In this document: piece by piece, positions 19,753-30,889 of the stretch
Layout of the letters: each line of letters starts with the position of its first letter
Numbering within the stretch: position 1 is the stretch's first letter
Origin: Bactericera cockerelli
Lineage: Eukaryota > Arthropoda > Insecta > Hemiptera > Triozidae
Length of the DNA stretch: 64,000 nt
Assembly (NCBI GenBank): GCA_024516035.1
Contig: CM044967.1
Span: 9,985,990-10,049,989 of the forward strand
Reading direction: 5' to 3'
Made by a program: the position numbers and the translations under genes
Notes under the pieces: generated by a model
Told to the model about the DNA's origin: nothing
The model's database searches: none
Seen by the model: the letters and a program-made list of their open reading frames with translations, nothing else

Positions 19753-21960
19753 CTTTATTTATGAATTAATCGTGTGATCATAAGTCATAAGTTCATAACA
19801 TATAAGTCTAGCCAGTTTCATAACAAGCAATCAAATTACGTAAGATCCATATTGAACAAAGATAAAAGATACACTATATGAATTAGTTGAGGTATGAGTC
19901 AAGTGTAAAATTAGCCTTGTTCTTGACTCGGAATTGACAAGGTCCCTACCATAACTAATTTATTGCATTATCTCCTAAAATACCTGGTAGTGATTTGGTT
20001 CCTTCTAATGTGTTTCCTTTTTTTATCAATTACGTGTTGGTTCTCTTCTTAAAAAAGTCATGTACGAATTTTTACATCAAGAAATTCACAGCTGAAGGGC
20101 CCCAATGGAATTATATTAGGACAGTAAATATCTAGAACGGGTTTCCACCATCCAAGTCATAGGTATTAGTATTAATATAAGTAGGTCTGTCGGCTACGAA
20201 AGCACTTTGTCACTGCGACCTGAAAAAATTCTTTTGTGACATGCCCCTGTAACGAGAGATCAATGCCATGAATGAAGCTAAGATTCTTTTAAGATGATTT
20301 CGGAAACTTCTTTAGTGTTAGAATCAGCTTTGAGAGTGTTTCGTCGAGGTGAGAGGCTGTCCACATTTACAGGGATGTCTTTTGCTGTCTCTGGGGCCTT
20401 TTACAGGACACTGCATTTTGGGTCTTGAGCAATTTCATTTGTTTTAGACGGATAGTTGAGCCTTCTGTGATACTGTTAAACAATGCCATGTAATGCAGAT
20501 TTTACCTACTTTCGCAGAAACTCAGAGATGTTCTTGATCAGCCTTTGGGCGGAAAGCTAAGCGTCACATTAGGAATTACTATTTACTGCTGGATGCCTTA
20601 AGCTGTTTGTCTGGAACCTTTTACTAACGAGTAGTTGAGCTTCAGTGACCTGTTAAAAAGCAGTAAGGATTCCTCTTTGCTCAGATAGAGCATTTCTTGT
20701 GCTCTTTAGGGCGAACAAGTCATAGGTACAATGATGTTGATTCACTTTATGACTAAACGAGAACAGTGTATTCAACGTGCCATCGACAGCGACGCAGGTT
20801 GAAGACGTCTGGCTTACTATTTCAAAATTTGGCCCATAGTTTGGTCCTAGCGAGGCAATATTATCCGTGAATCGGATTCCACCCAATGCTCTGAGGGTTA
20901 GGTGCTAGAAAATTCTTTGAACAAGAACCTCGCTCAGTGGTTGCTTTCCACTAAATATTATTATTAATACATAGACCATAAAGTACAACGACATCACTGT
21001 ACAAGTTTGCTTTTACTCTATATGACCTCAATGAACAGTCATCATTTTTAGTACATTTTTGAATCTGCCAACGTTGCCCAAAGGGCCTTTGGTTTTTTTG
21101 TAAACAAAGCGCGTTTTTCTGTTGTTCCAAACTAAACTTTACGTACTAGTAAACTATGGATACATTATTTCCTTTGCATTGAATTGAATAACTTTGGGTA
21201 CTTACTTTCTTTTTTAGGATAAGGAAGTAAAAAAACTGTCTAGGAAAGTCTACTTCTATGGTACCTACTTTTACTTATCTTTAAAAATTCCCATATTAAA
21301 AAATGTATTCCTATTTTGCGCCTTTAATCTTTTAGAAACACTTACATAGCACATTACATAATTGTAAGTTTCCAGGCGCAACTTGTCCTCGTAATGTAAT
21401 GCATAGTACTGATTTTCACGGCGCAACTTGTCTTAGGGTTTCTAAACATTATTCGTAATACGAAATACTGAGACCAATTCAGACCAGAGGAATCATGGCA
21501 TACGGTAACCAGCAGTCATTGAACTATTCGAGTATAAGTTCAATGCTAACCATTGGATGTAAAGGTGTACTGCAAAATAGGAAAAGAGATGTGATAAAGA
21601 GTATTTTTTAAGTTGGTAGGTAGGTTATTATTAATAGGTAACACCTAAATTGGCCGTCCTTTTCCTAATTTCTTCAAAATTTATTTGTCTTTCTATATCT
21701 TTAAATCTGTTCGGAAGTAAAAGTTGGTAGGTATAAAGAACAATGTGTACCTACAAGCCGGCGTAATTCGAATCCACCTCAAAATTCTCCGTCGCTAAAT
21801 TGATTAATGTTCTGTCGTTTGCACAACCTCTTAGTAAGTTTTTACAAGAAATTTTCCATCTAGGTAGGTATATTATTATTGTATTTTTATGTTCTCATTG
21901 TAAACACTATACTCAACTATTACATTATTTATAATAATACCTAATTGTACAAGGAGGTGT
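19753..21960. other. Intergenic DNA with one 5S-SINE fragment
   Basis: A 5S-SINE end on the minus strand is visible at about 20760-20835 (gagaacagtgtattcaacgt, gccatcgac). The 77-codon minus frame at 20886-20653 overlaps it and is not convincing as a gene. The rest is featureless. Confidence 0.45.
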
Positions 21961-21963
21961 ACA

Positions 21964-22400
21964 ACCGACCTCAGTAGCTCGATCGATTCGTTGACTCGTA
22001 ACCAGGAGGTCGATGGTTCGAGTCCAAATACAGTCGAACCTGGACATAAGAGAACCCAGGGACAGACATTTTTTATCTTATATCCAGGTTCTCTTATAAA
22101 GATATTATTTTCACTCAATAGAGAGGTAAATTTGACCGGAAATGGCGAAATTCTTCTCTTACATCCAGCTTTCTGTTATAAATTAATTATTTTTCCTTTT
22201 TGAGAGGTATCTTTTACCAGAAAATTATTCTCTTATATCCAGGTTTCTCTTATAAATAAATTATTTTTCCTTTTGAAGGGTAAATTTTACCAGAAAATTC
22301 TTCTCTGGATATCCAGATTCAACTGTATTAACAAATTCTTGGTTTGAGCGATTGTGACATCACTCTTGTGATCAACACAAAATATGACTACATTTCTATT
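21964..22400 (+). repeat. SINE family B split by a MITE
   Basis: The head is ccgacctcagtagctcgatc and the B-box part aggtcgatggttcgagtcca (21964-22028). The body resumes after the MITE at about 22330: ttggtttgagcgattgtgac, atcactcttgtgatcaacac. The two parts join into a normal family B copy, so the MITE inserted later. Confidence 0.8.
22031..22326. mobile_element. Pogo-like MITE (family M2), expanded copy nested in SINE B
   Basis: Ends cagtcgaacctggacataag and, inverted, gatatccagattcaactg, with TA on both sides. It is about twice the length of other copies because an internal block (ttctcttataaa...taaattttaccagaaaatt) is present twice in tandem. Confidence 0.85.
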
Positions 22401-22639
22401 AATAAATATAAGTACAATTCATAAAAAAAAAACTCACCGTGTAGATGCGGTACCTATAACATCTCAAGAGTATTTATCGCTAGATGTAACAGCCAGGTAA
22501 TTTTACTCTTAATGAAAGTGAACTCTAGCGAGCTGTTAGGTTGAACTTGGTAAAAGGACAGTGGACTCTAGAGCTACCTCTTTCATGTTACCGGCCACGG
22601 ATATGGCAGGTCAGTAAACTAGACTTTCATAAACGAGAT

Positions 22640-22858
22640 ATAGCCAGCGTCGATGGCGCGATGAATGATGCACGGTTTTCGTAGATCACTGAAGTTAAGG
22701 AACGTCCAGCGAGGTGAAGACTTCGTGATGCTGGCAGTCCGCCCCAACCCAGGCTGGGTGAGGTCAATGTGGGTAGAAGGTTTGTGAGTTTCCTGCGAAT
22801 GGAGGGTAACACCCCCGTCTCGAGATGACCTAGCTGTTGAAAAGGACGTAAAATCCAT
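22640..22858 (+). repeat. 5S rRNA-derived SINE, with an internal deletion
   Basis: It starts tagccagcgtcgatggcgcg and has gatcactgaagttaaggaac, gtccagcgaggtgaagactt, then cgtgatgctggcagtccgcc. The gatgggtgac part is missing. The body is caacccaggctgggtgaggt, caatgtgggtag, agggtaacacccccgtctcg and gaaaaggacgtaaaatcc. Confidence 0.85.
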
Positions 22859-22859
22859 A

Positions 22860-23880
22860 GAAAATAAAATTATAAACGAGATTTCTATGATGGTTGTGAT
22901 ACTGTACCTAACTTTGTGCCTCCTGATAGTTTGATGGATGCTTGAGAAATGATAAAACTCGTAGTAAGTCATCACTTTTAAGGGCACTATATATTGATCT
23001 CATATATATTGATACCTACATGATAATAATTTATTGGTAATTTTTAAAAACAGTATGTATTTCTTTATTTTTGGTAAAATAGTAGTAAAAAGTTCAAGTA
23101 CCTACATCATTAAACATATTGGAGCCATTTGTTTTGAAATGATTCAATCTGAACGAACACACCTTATGTATTCATCAATACAACTCGAGACTTTGCCTTT
23201 CATTAAAAAAGGAACGGGTTAAGCTTGAGAAACAAAGGTCTTTATTTATCTATATTACGGTTTCATTGTGAGATCTAATTCTTCAAAAAGAACAATAATG
23301 TCCTGTTTTTATTGACACCGTTAGGTTCATAAGAGATGTCACAAATTACCAGCCTTTCACACCATCCTTCAACTCAAATCATTGACCTTTGGCGAGGACC
23401 TATTCCTGGATCCTTTTTCTAAAAACATCTTCTCTTTATTCACATTTGTCGTATTTCTTGTAGTTCCTAGTATTATAATCACTTCAATAATGAAAAATGA
23501 TATTCTAACGTGACTTGTATAACAATATTTTGAAAGGTATCCTAAAAATGTCATAAAAATATTTGCCGTTACAAGAATACCACCTTGTAGAAAAAAGTCA
23601 AGAACAAACTCATAAATTCAAATGGGGTGACTGAAAAATCGAATTTTTCATCTCATTTTTGCCACATGCTGTCATTTCAAAATGGCATACTATAATTTTT
23701 AAGATAGATATTTTTTACTTTCTATTATCTATAAGGTATCAAAAGTATTGTTTTCGGTCGGTTTTTAGAATAAGTGTTCTCTTAGTAGTGTTCTCTTTTT
23801 TATTTTAAAGTTATTAGGAAAAAAAGTGATCGATTTTTTAGTCGAATGAGGTAACTGTATATATTGCTTTTCTCTTCACT
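22860..23880. other. Intergenic DNA, nothing recognised
   Basis: Only short open frames without family features were seen. Confidence 0.35.
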
Positions 23881-23884
23881 TTTT

Positions 23885-24200
23885 CCAGCAAGCTACGAAA
23901 ACAGGTCCGTCCAAAGACAAGGTGAAGACACAGGTTTCCAAGTATCTTAAGATTCAACACTCAAGGAGAGGAGTCGTTTCCTTTCTTGAACAAGGAACTT
24001 ACATCACCATCTACAAAGGCAATGCTGCATAGCCCAACAGCAAAGAAAAAGCCCAAGTTCTCATGATGCGATGGTTGATTGCACATTGAAATATGTGGTT
24101 CAGATCGAGCCAAATTTTCCACTTAAGATGGCCGGAGACCATTATTCCACCCCAGCTGTAGCCAAGCTGTTTACAACAACACAATGACTATCCACAGTGG
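23885..24200 (+). repeat. Unclassified dispersed repeat (family D) with a short open stretch
   Basis: At 24090-24180 the text atatgtggttcagatcgagc and ggagaccattattccacccc, agctgtagccaagctgttta, caacaacaca recurs at 62385-62470 and, partly, at 49885-49935. Upstream (23889-24030) one frame is open after a good acceptor (cactttttccag) and reads TGPSKDKVKTQVSK..., which I do not recognise. It could be a decayed transposon reading frame. Confidence 0.45.
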
Positions 24201-24209
24201 CAATGCTGC

Positions 24210-25530
24210 ATAACTGTCTAATGAGACATTGTCCACAACTGAATGTTTTTCCTTGCTACTTCCTTGGCTATTTAAGAATGGGAAAAAAGCTGAAAAAAGG
24301 TTCCATATTATTCTTCTATGAAATAGAAGTGTAAAAATATTATTATAGAAAACTGTGCACATTACAAGTGAGCATGCACATAATCACAACATTATTATAC
24401 CTTCTCATCCTGAGGAAAGTTTCATCAGCTCGACTTTTTGAAACATCCCTCAGGACTATAATTTTTTATTCTTTGATGTCTACCTATGCCTACACATTAT
24501 GAAATTTACTATCTACCTTAATATGTATTACATTGTATTATATCCCTCCCTGAAAATAGGTCCCAGAAAATCTCGTTATCTTCAGTTGTTTGAAAATTAC
24601 ATTCCTCCTTTTTCCTCTCTTCAAGAAAATACTAATATACTTTTTTATGGCTTCAAAACACCATAATAAAATCCCAGTTCCTGTACTTGAAGGTATTACC
24701 ATGAACTGTTCAATAACTTCTCACTATTACGTATTACAATGAAACACTCATGTGAACCGCGGGACGAAAGAGACTGTCGGATCCATGATACAGTTATTTT
24801 ACCAGGTCAATGACATTGGAATATTCTTGAGTTCATTGGGTTGAATGTTTTCTACAAGTTGGGTATACCTTGTCGGATAGAGTGAATTTCTGGATATACC
24901 ACAGGTCACACAGGTGGCCTTTTTTTTTAGTGGACAACTTTAACAACCTCCAGCGAAGGTGTAATTGATGCAAGCTATAAATTACGCCTGCAGTGATAGT
25001 AACATAATATATTGTGTATTATTATTTACCAACCTAATATTTTTCAAAGGTAAATCGGGGAAACACCACATGGTTGCAACATCTTTCCTCTGCTTTTATT
25101 CTCAAAAGAAAAAAAAAGGTGAACCGACTTGATTCCGCGATATTGAAAGGATTCCAATTCCTAATGAGAAGATGTACATGAAACAAGTACATTAGGTAAT
25201 GCGAATTATTCAAATATGTATTTACAAACTGAATACAATTTGTTAGTAAATTTTAATGCCCATTCGCATAATAATTGTACGTATAGGCTTCAAAGGTTGT
25301 AAATTAGTACATACGTAGGTTCTCCATTTTCTATCGCAGTTGAATCACCATTGGCGGAATAGAACAAAATGTGGCGGGACACACCGAAAAATGTATGAGA
25401 GAAACCTTTTTTTTTCAAACACCCTCAGTGCTAGATAGAAAAATTGGAAAATTAACAGTGCGGCTACCATAGGCTTCAGACCGTATCTCGCTTGTATAAC
25501 CATAATGTCCACACCAGTTTGTGTATCTTT
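24210..25530. other. Intergenic DNA, nothing recognised
   Basis: No credible gene. A short fragment at 25330-25360 (cagttgaatcaccattggcg, gaat) matches the element at 19261-19290. Confidence 0.4.
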
Positions 25531-25536
25531 AATGGC

Positions 25537-25673
25537 GAAATTAATAGACAAATTCTACATCACAAGTCATTGCTAAGCGTCAGTTTTCCCTATCTTACAC
25601 ACTACGCAATCCGTGACTTAGTGCCACAGAGGTCTGTCTATTAATACAAAAATGTCTATTAATTCTGCCCTAA
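25537..25673. mobile_element. MITE (family M3), reverse of the copy at 15476-15612
   Basis: It reads gcgaaattaatagacaaatt, agtcattgctaagcgtcagt, tttccctatcttacacacta, cgcaatccgtgacttagtgc and ends tctattaattctgcccta. The interior is the reverse complement of the 15476 copy, and the ends are inverted repeats. Confidence 0.8.
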
Positions 25674-25839
25674 GTATACACATTACACCTCACAAAGGAT
25701 ATGGAAAGTGTCAGAATGTTGCTTCTGGAGGTCCAGGGGGTTTAACACCACCATCAATCTTTCCACCACCATGACACAGCCATCAGGGACACAGAAAGTG
25801 AAGTAAGTTTGTTTGTTTATAAATCAAATGAAATCAAAG

Positions 25840-25985
25840 ATTCTTTTTTCACGTCGCTTTTCATTTATTCTTACGACGGGGATTTTCTGGAAACTCACAA
25901 TCCAGCTACTCAAAGTAACCTCACCCAGCCTGAGTGACTGAATGAGAACTTATGTATCCAACGTGATATCATCGGCGCTGGCTGA
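25840..25985 (-). repeat. 5S rRNA-derived SINE fragment, minus strand
   Basis: The body (aactcacaatccagctactc, aacctcacccagcctgagtg) and the very 5' head (ccaacgtgatatcatcggcg, ctggct) are present. The middle of the 5S-like part is deleted. Confidence 0.7.
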
Positions 25986-25989
25986 AGAT

Positions 25990-26850
25990 CCTTTCAAACA
26001 TAGTGTTGTTCTCCTAACTCGATTATGCTTTAGTCAACAGCGCAATACCAAAATTGGCGAACATGGTTCACACCCAAAATCCCACTCGGCACACGCTGGT
26101 GATGACGTATAGAAATAATCTTCAGGTTAGCTGAAATACAGGCCATAGAGAGAAAATGAGAAGAGAGAGAGAGAGAGATGGCAAGCTACAGGAAGGTCAT
26201 TAACCACTGTCCGACAGCCCATTGCTTACTCGCTAACCTCGCCGTGTTTCAATTTCAATCGCTTTTTACTTTCTTATCCTCACATAATAATAGGAAGTGT
26301 TGTATAATTTTGTTTACGTCGCTGAAGACTGGAGATGTTGTTGTGAAGAACGAAGAACTGATCTTCGCGTACTTTCTCCTGATATAAGATTCTTCATTTT
26401 ACTTTTCGCGAAAAACAACCCATTAGTTAACTTGAATAGTAAATAATACCTGATGATTCTTTGTAAACCGAGACGTGTGAGCAAACTAGCAAATTTAATG
26501 TAGATATTTTGATTTGTATTCTATCCTTATTTATGATATGTTTGTGTTTTTCTTGCAATTTTCTTTCCATGTTGGACCAAAATTTGTTTATTATTATTTG
26601 TTAGGCTTTGTAGAAAAGCTGCAGTTTGGGGCTGAGCTTAGCTTTGTGAGCCCCATCCAAGTCTACTACCACTTAGTGCTGATTTCCACACTGACGAACC
26701 TAAACTATTATGATATTATGACGCTGCTAGTAGGTAAATGAATCAGAGAACATCATTTTTATAAACCATCCTATTCAACAAACATTTGAACCGTTTGTTC
26801 GTGCTCTAGTCAACTCTAGTGTGACATATTATCTCAACTTGTTAACTTTA
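25990..26850. other. Intergenic DNA, nothing recognised
   Basis: A short purine repeat (gagagagagagaga) lies at 26163-26178, and ttatcctcacataataatag, gaagtgttgta at 26276-26306 resembles the hairpin-bearing repeat end. No gene seen. Confidence 0.4.
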
Positions 26851-26859
26851 TCCAACACC

Positions 26860-27575
26860 ACATTTCCGTCCCACAATACTTGCATGTTCAATAAGTTGAA
26901 GTATTGTGTCTCACAGGACGACACCTGATTCCGTCCCGCGAATTTTTTCTCTCAGGTAGTCGATACTTAATTCCGTCCCGAACCTCTCAGATCAATCACT
27001 GAATTCCGTCCCGTCACTTATCTTATGCACCTATGTACTATGTACGTAAGTACATAGAAGGCATGGCCTTCTATGTATTTTACCTAACCCTACTATAAAC
27101 CTGAGGCATTGCCTTCTATGTATCTTACCTAACCCTACTCTATTCTTGAGGCATGGCCTTCTATGTATCTTACCTAACCCTACTCTATTCTTGAGGCATG
27201 GCCTTCTATGTATCTTACCTAACCCTACTATATTCTTGAGGCATGGCCTTCTATGTATTTTACCTAACCCTACTATAAACCTGAGGCATTGCCTTCTATG
27301 TATCTTACCTAACCCTACTCTATTATTGAGGCATGGCCTCCTAATAGGTGAACATCGCCATTGTTCTCAGTTTATTTTACGTGATTGAAAATAAACTGAT
27401 GAAAAATATTGAATTTATAATTTATGTATTTATTTATGTATATAGGACGGAACAAATGGGACGGAATCGGGTATTGAACCCTTACGATGACCGGACGGAA
27501 TCAGGTGGTAAAATATTGACGGGACGGAATCGACGGGACGGAATAAGGTGAAAAAAAGGTAAATGGGACGGAAAA
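26860..27575. mobile_element. Element with opposed TTCCGTCCC arrays around a minisatellite
   Basis: The left side has TTCCGTCCC at 26864, 26929, 26971 and 27004. The right side has the inverse, GGGACGGAA or GGACGGAA, at 27445, 27458, 27493, 27521, 27535 and 27565. None of the sites is in the wrong orientation. Some share more context (acctgattccgtcccg on the left, cggacggaatcaggt on the right). Arrays of short motifs facing each other near both ends are seen in DNA transposons whose transposase binds subterminal sites. No transposase frame is present, and exact ends were not found. Confidence 0.55.
27060..27345 (+). repeat. Minisatellite, 45-bp unit, 6.3 copies
   Basis: Units start gcatggccttctatgtat or gcattgcc at 27061, 27106, 27151, 27196, 27241 and 27286, with a partial one at 27331. 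The exact 45-base period is divisible by three and so keeps one frame open (RHGLLCILPNPT repeated). I consider this frame a by-product and not a gene. Two variants alternate (ctataaacc and ctctattctt types), indicating unequal exchange in larger blocks. Confidence 0.93.
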
Positions 27576-27861
27576 CGGTGCCTCCCGTCTCACAAGAGTG
27601 ACTTGGGGAGAAAAGGTTTGGGTCAAATTCTGAGGTCATAAGCGAAACAAAGGCAGGCATGAAAAGCTCAAAGACAAAAAAAAGAACAATAAAAAAAGGA
27701 AAATGGTTAAGAACAGAATCTCCTCCCATTAAAAGTTATCATACTTGTCTTAATCTTACTGTCTAAAATTGTAAATAAATAAATAATCACAATCGTTATA
27801 TCACAATAAAATTACTCAAACTAGCTTTTCTAATATTTCGCTTAGCTAAAGAATTGAACAT

Positions 27862-27925
27862 CCTACCTCCTGGTTACAAGTCCGCCGCCTTGTCAATCAA
27901 GCTACTGAGGTCGGTACAGTATGCC
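27862..27925 (-). repeat. SINE family B head, minus strand
   Basis: On the minus strand: accgacctcagtagcttgat, tgacaaggcggcggacttgt, aaccaggaggtagg. It matches the other family B heads closely. Confidence 0.7.
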
Positions 27926-28128
27926 AAACCTCGCCCCTATGGTCAATCACGTCACCTAAGGAAATTATCAGATGGTTGAAAAAGCATCGTATAATGTTCT
28001 ATTACGGCCATGCCTTGGTGGATTTTAAATTCAGCCCCCTTCTGGAGTGCAGGTAAGAATATGAAAGAATAGCACATATTCTTGTATATTATATACTATT
28101 CTTGTAAGAATAGTATATCAATTGAACT

Positions 28129-28284
28129 TGAACCCAGGATATAAGAGAACTTTGATGTTATAGAACAACTTTGAAGTCCTATTTACCTCTCTTTAAGGGA
28201 AAATAACCTCTTTAAAAGAGAAGCCTGTACATAAGAGAAAAAAAATCCAGTCCCTTGAGTTCTCTTATCCAGGATCGACTGTAT
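28129..28284. mobile_element. Pogo-like MITE (family M2)
   Basis: It reads gaacccaggatataagagaa at the left and ttctcttatccaggatcgac, tgta at the right, with the internal ggaaaataacctctttaaaa. TA lies beside the right end. Confidence 0.75.
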
Positions 28285-28482
28285 AATATTCGTACGGGCT
28301 TGCTGCAGCTCGCTCGCTATAACTTGCCTCTTTACTTTCGTTGCTGGATCACAAGTTCATGTAAGAAGTTCATTCACCTCAGGAATTCTGATCACTTCTC
28401 TCGAGCCAGGTCATTTCATCTTCCTTCATTCCTAGCTCTACCAAGTCGCGGTGGGGAACAATGCTATCGCTTTTTCACGCCT

Positions 28483-28671
28483 ATATCTTTAGGTAATGAG
28501 AATTATTATGAACTATTGTATCCATTAGAGTTGAGGGATGTTAGCTATATCTTTAGGTAATGAGAATTATTATGAACTATTGTATCCATTAGAGTTGAGG
28601 GATGTTAGCTATATCTTTAGGTAATGAGAATTATTATAAACTATTGTATCCATTAGAGTTGAGGGATGTTA
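28483..28671 (+). repeat. Tandem repeat, 64-bp unit, 3 copies
   Basis: Units starting atatctttaggtaatgagaa at 28483, 28547 and 28611 are identical except for one base (tatgaac versus tataaac). It must be very recent. Confidence 0.95.
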
Positions 28672-28874
28672 GAATAGCGTGGACGCCGAAAAACAGGATA
28701 AGTAAATTTCATATCATCGGAATAAGGAACCATCATATTATTACTGATTATTATTTAACGTAGATAAGGTGAATCCTACTTACTCAATTCTGGCTGACAA
28801 TCCACAAGAAGGTGAAATTATGCTATTTTGTTCACCTTATACGTACCTATTTATTTATTTCAAGTTTAATTTTA

Positions 28875-29590
28875 CTTCCGAGAAATTTCTAATATTAGAA
28901 ATCGGAAGTATTGTGTTCGTTTTTGTAAAAAAAAATATTTTTTTGCTCCGATTTCAACTTTTTTCATATTTCTGGACGTTTCATTACCTCCTGAGCAAAT
29001 TTGGTTTTGTGTCCGTCTGTCGGTCTGTCGGTCTGTCGGTCTGTCGGTCTGTCGGTCTGTCTGTCTGTCTGTCTGTCTGTTAAAACGATTCCTTGTAACG
29101 CGCAAATCTCGGAAACTACTCGACCGATTTTGATGAAATTTTGTAAACATCTAGGAGACATTCTGTAGATGGTCCCATTTTAAATTCATCGAATTCGTAC
29201 TAGCGGCTCTGGGTGAAAGAGACCATGCGCCTGACCACTAACTTTTTACTTAAATGCTTATATCTCGTGAACGGTACACCCGATTTTGATGAAATTTTGT
29301 ATGTATATGCATATTAATGTTCTACACAGGCTATTTATCTACATTTTTTAATGAATTATAATTTGACTCTGATATTTAAGAAAATCCGAAATTTTGGACA
29401 AAAAAGTCAAAAAATAAGGACCACAACTTGCCAATACAGAATTTTTTGTAGAATCTAGAATGTAGAAAAAACGGTTTTCTACCATATAAAACAAATTTGA
29501 AGAAAATCGGTTCAGCCGTTTCGGAGATACAAGTAATTTAGTATAAAAACTCAAAATTCGTGAAACAATCACGAGGAAGTATTGTGTCCA
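28875..29590 (+). mobile_element. Non-autonomous repeat starting with hairpin H1 and carrying a GTCK microsatellite
   Basis: Hairpin H1 (28875-28908) is followed by tattgtgttcg. A gtcggtct/gtctgtct run lies at 29013-29079. After it come two similar blocks: actcgaccgattttgatgaa, attttgt (about 29117) and acacccgattttgatgaaat, tttgta (about 29276). A further block is aaaatcggttcagccgtttc. The far end is cacgaggaagtattgtgtcc. Motifs of the cgattttgatgaaatttt kind are common in Helitron-like and other non-autonomous arthropod repeats. No protein. Confidence 0.6.
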
Positions 29591-29599
29591 TAATTGGCA

Positions 29600-30130
29600 G
29601 TGTTTTTTTTATTGCGTGTTATTTTAGAAAAGTGTGGTTTCAAAGAGTTTCAAGAAAATGTTATGAATAAAACGCTATTTTGTGAAATATCACATTAAAG
29701 GTACGAATTAGAAGAATCCAATAACATGGACTCTTTTACTCATGAAAAATTATCTTTGAGCTCCTCAAAGGCCAAAGAAGTCCACTTTGACAAATGTAGA
29801 TTTTCTAGAGAAGAGGGTAGGGTGTTTTGGGGCTATAATAATAGTAATAATACTACTCTTATTTTCAGGATAAATTATTTACATATTTCATTTTATTTTT
29901 CTCTAATGCCTAATTTTCAGGATAAATTTCTTTTTACTTAAAATGATATTCATACTTTTTATTGCATTATTTAACTTACATTTATATTTAGCAAGCTAAC
30001 CCCTTGTATACAAATTTATAATTTAAATACAAGAAAATGTTCTATTCTATTCTATAATAATAATACTACTCTTTACTGGAAGATAACAACCAGCTCAAAG
30101 CATTTTCTACCACCCAACACTCAAAGTCTT
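29600..30130. other. Intergenic DNA, nothing recognised
   Basis: A duplicated word attttcaggataaatt (29860s and 29912) is the only structure seen. Confidence 0.35.
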
Positions 30131-30300
30131 ATGGCCGAATTATTAAACAAAACTAGATTTAATCTAAGTGGACTATTCCTTAACTTGGAGTTTCAACGAA
30201 TCAAATGAAAAAAAAGAGAAAAAAAAAGTGTACTATAGCCCGAGTTAAGGGGATCTTGTCCAAATGTATTAAATCTAATCCCGTTTTATAATTCGGACCT
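30131..30300. mobile_element. MITE with CCAATCA core (family M1), with A-rich insertion
   Basis: It begins ggccgaattattaaacaaaa, ctagatttaatctaagtgga and ends ttaaatctaatcccgtttta, taattcggacc. The core is interrupted by a run of about 25 A/G bases (30207-30229). Confidence 0.75.
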
Positions 30301-30399
30301 TGTTATTAGGTGGTCACATAAGACTCATAAGCTGATGTCTTGAATTCGCACAGATTCTAGATCTAAATATAACTACTGCAATTTGTTTCTTCCTATCTC

Positions 30400-30880
30400 C
30401 TTTTCTTTTCAGCCCACTCCTACTCCTGCTGAGTCCCACGTCCTGACCAGTAGAGTCAAGCTCCCGGCTTGCAATGCCGGGAAGTGAAAGGATTCCGAAG
30501 AACTGTACCTCGTAGATTCGTAGAATAATGACAGGTAAACTTCACATGAGGCGAGATGGATACGAGCAAGTCCAAGGCTCGACTCGGGTTCAATGTACAG
30601 CGGATAGTAAGGTCATTTCTCCACTCTGCTGAAGTAACTTTTCACTTCCCGAGTTCTAGGGACTTGCGGACCAGGAAACGGATCTTCGGGGTTAAGTGGC
30701 AGAGAATGGCCAAGGCATTAACTTCGCCCCGGATTACAAAACAATTGTATTAAAAAATTAATAATGTTCTTTATGTTTTTGTACATATTTCTAATTTTTT
30801 TTTTTTTTAATTTATTGTTATTAATTTGTTGTTGTTGATTTTTTTGTAAAAAAAAGTGTAAATAAATAAATAACGATTGC
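30400..30880 (+). repeat. Possible 3' end of a retroelement
   Basis: The stretch contains an inverted pair (atgccgggaagtgaaaggat at ~30474; the reverse of ttttcacttcccg at ~30640). It is followed by a T-rich region and a terminal gtaaataaataaataacg. Simple AAAT-type tails are typical of some LINE 3' ends, but no reverse-transcriptase sequence is present. The 65-codon frame at 30556-30753 is unrecognised. Confidence 0.35.
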
Positions 30881-30889
30881 GACAGTAAA

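Noticed and set aside
23889..24030. Open stretch after a good acceptor (TGPSKDKVKTQVSK...)
   Set aside because: Only ~47 codons, no partner exon found, and it adjoins a dispersed repeat; insufficient to call a gene.
27146..27388. Repeat protein encoded by the minisatellite
   Set aside because: Openness follows from the 45-base period; there is no codon bias, start context or flanking coding sequence.
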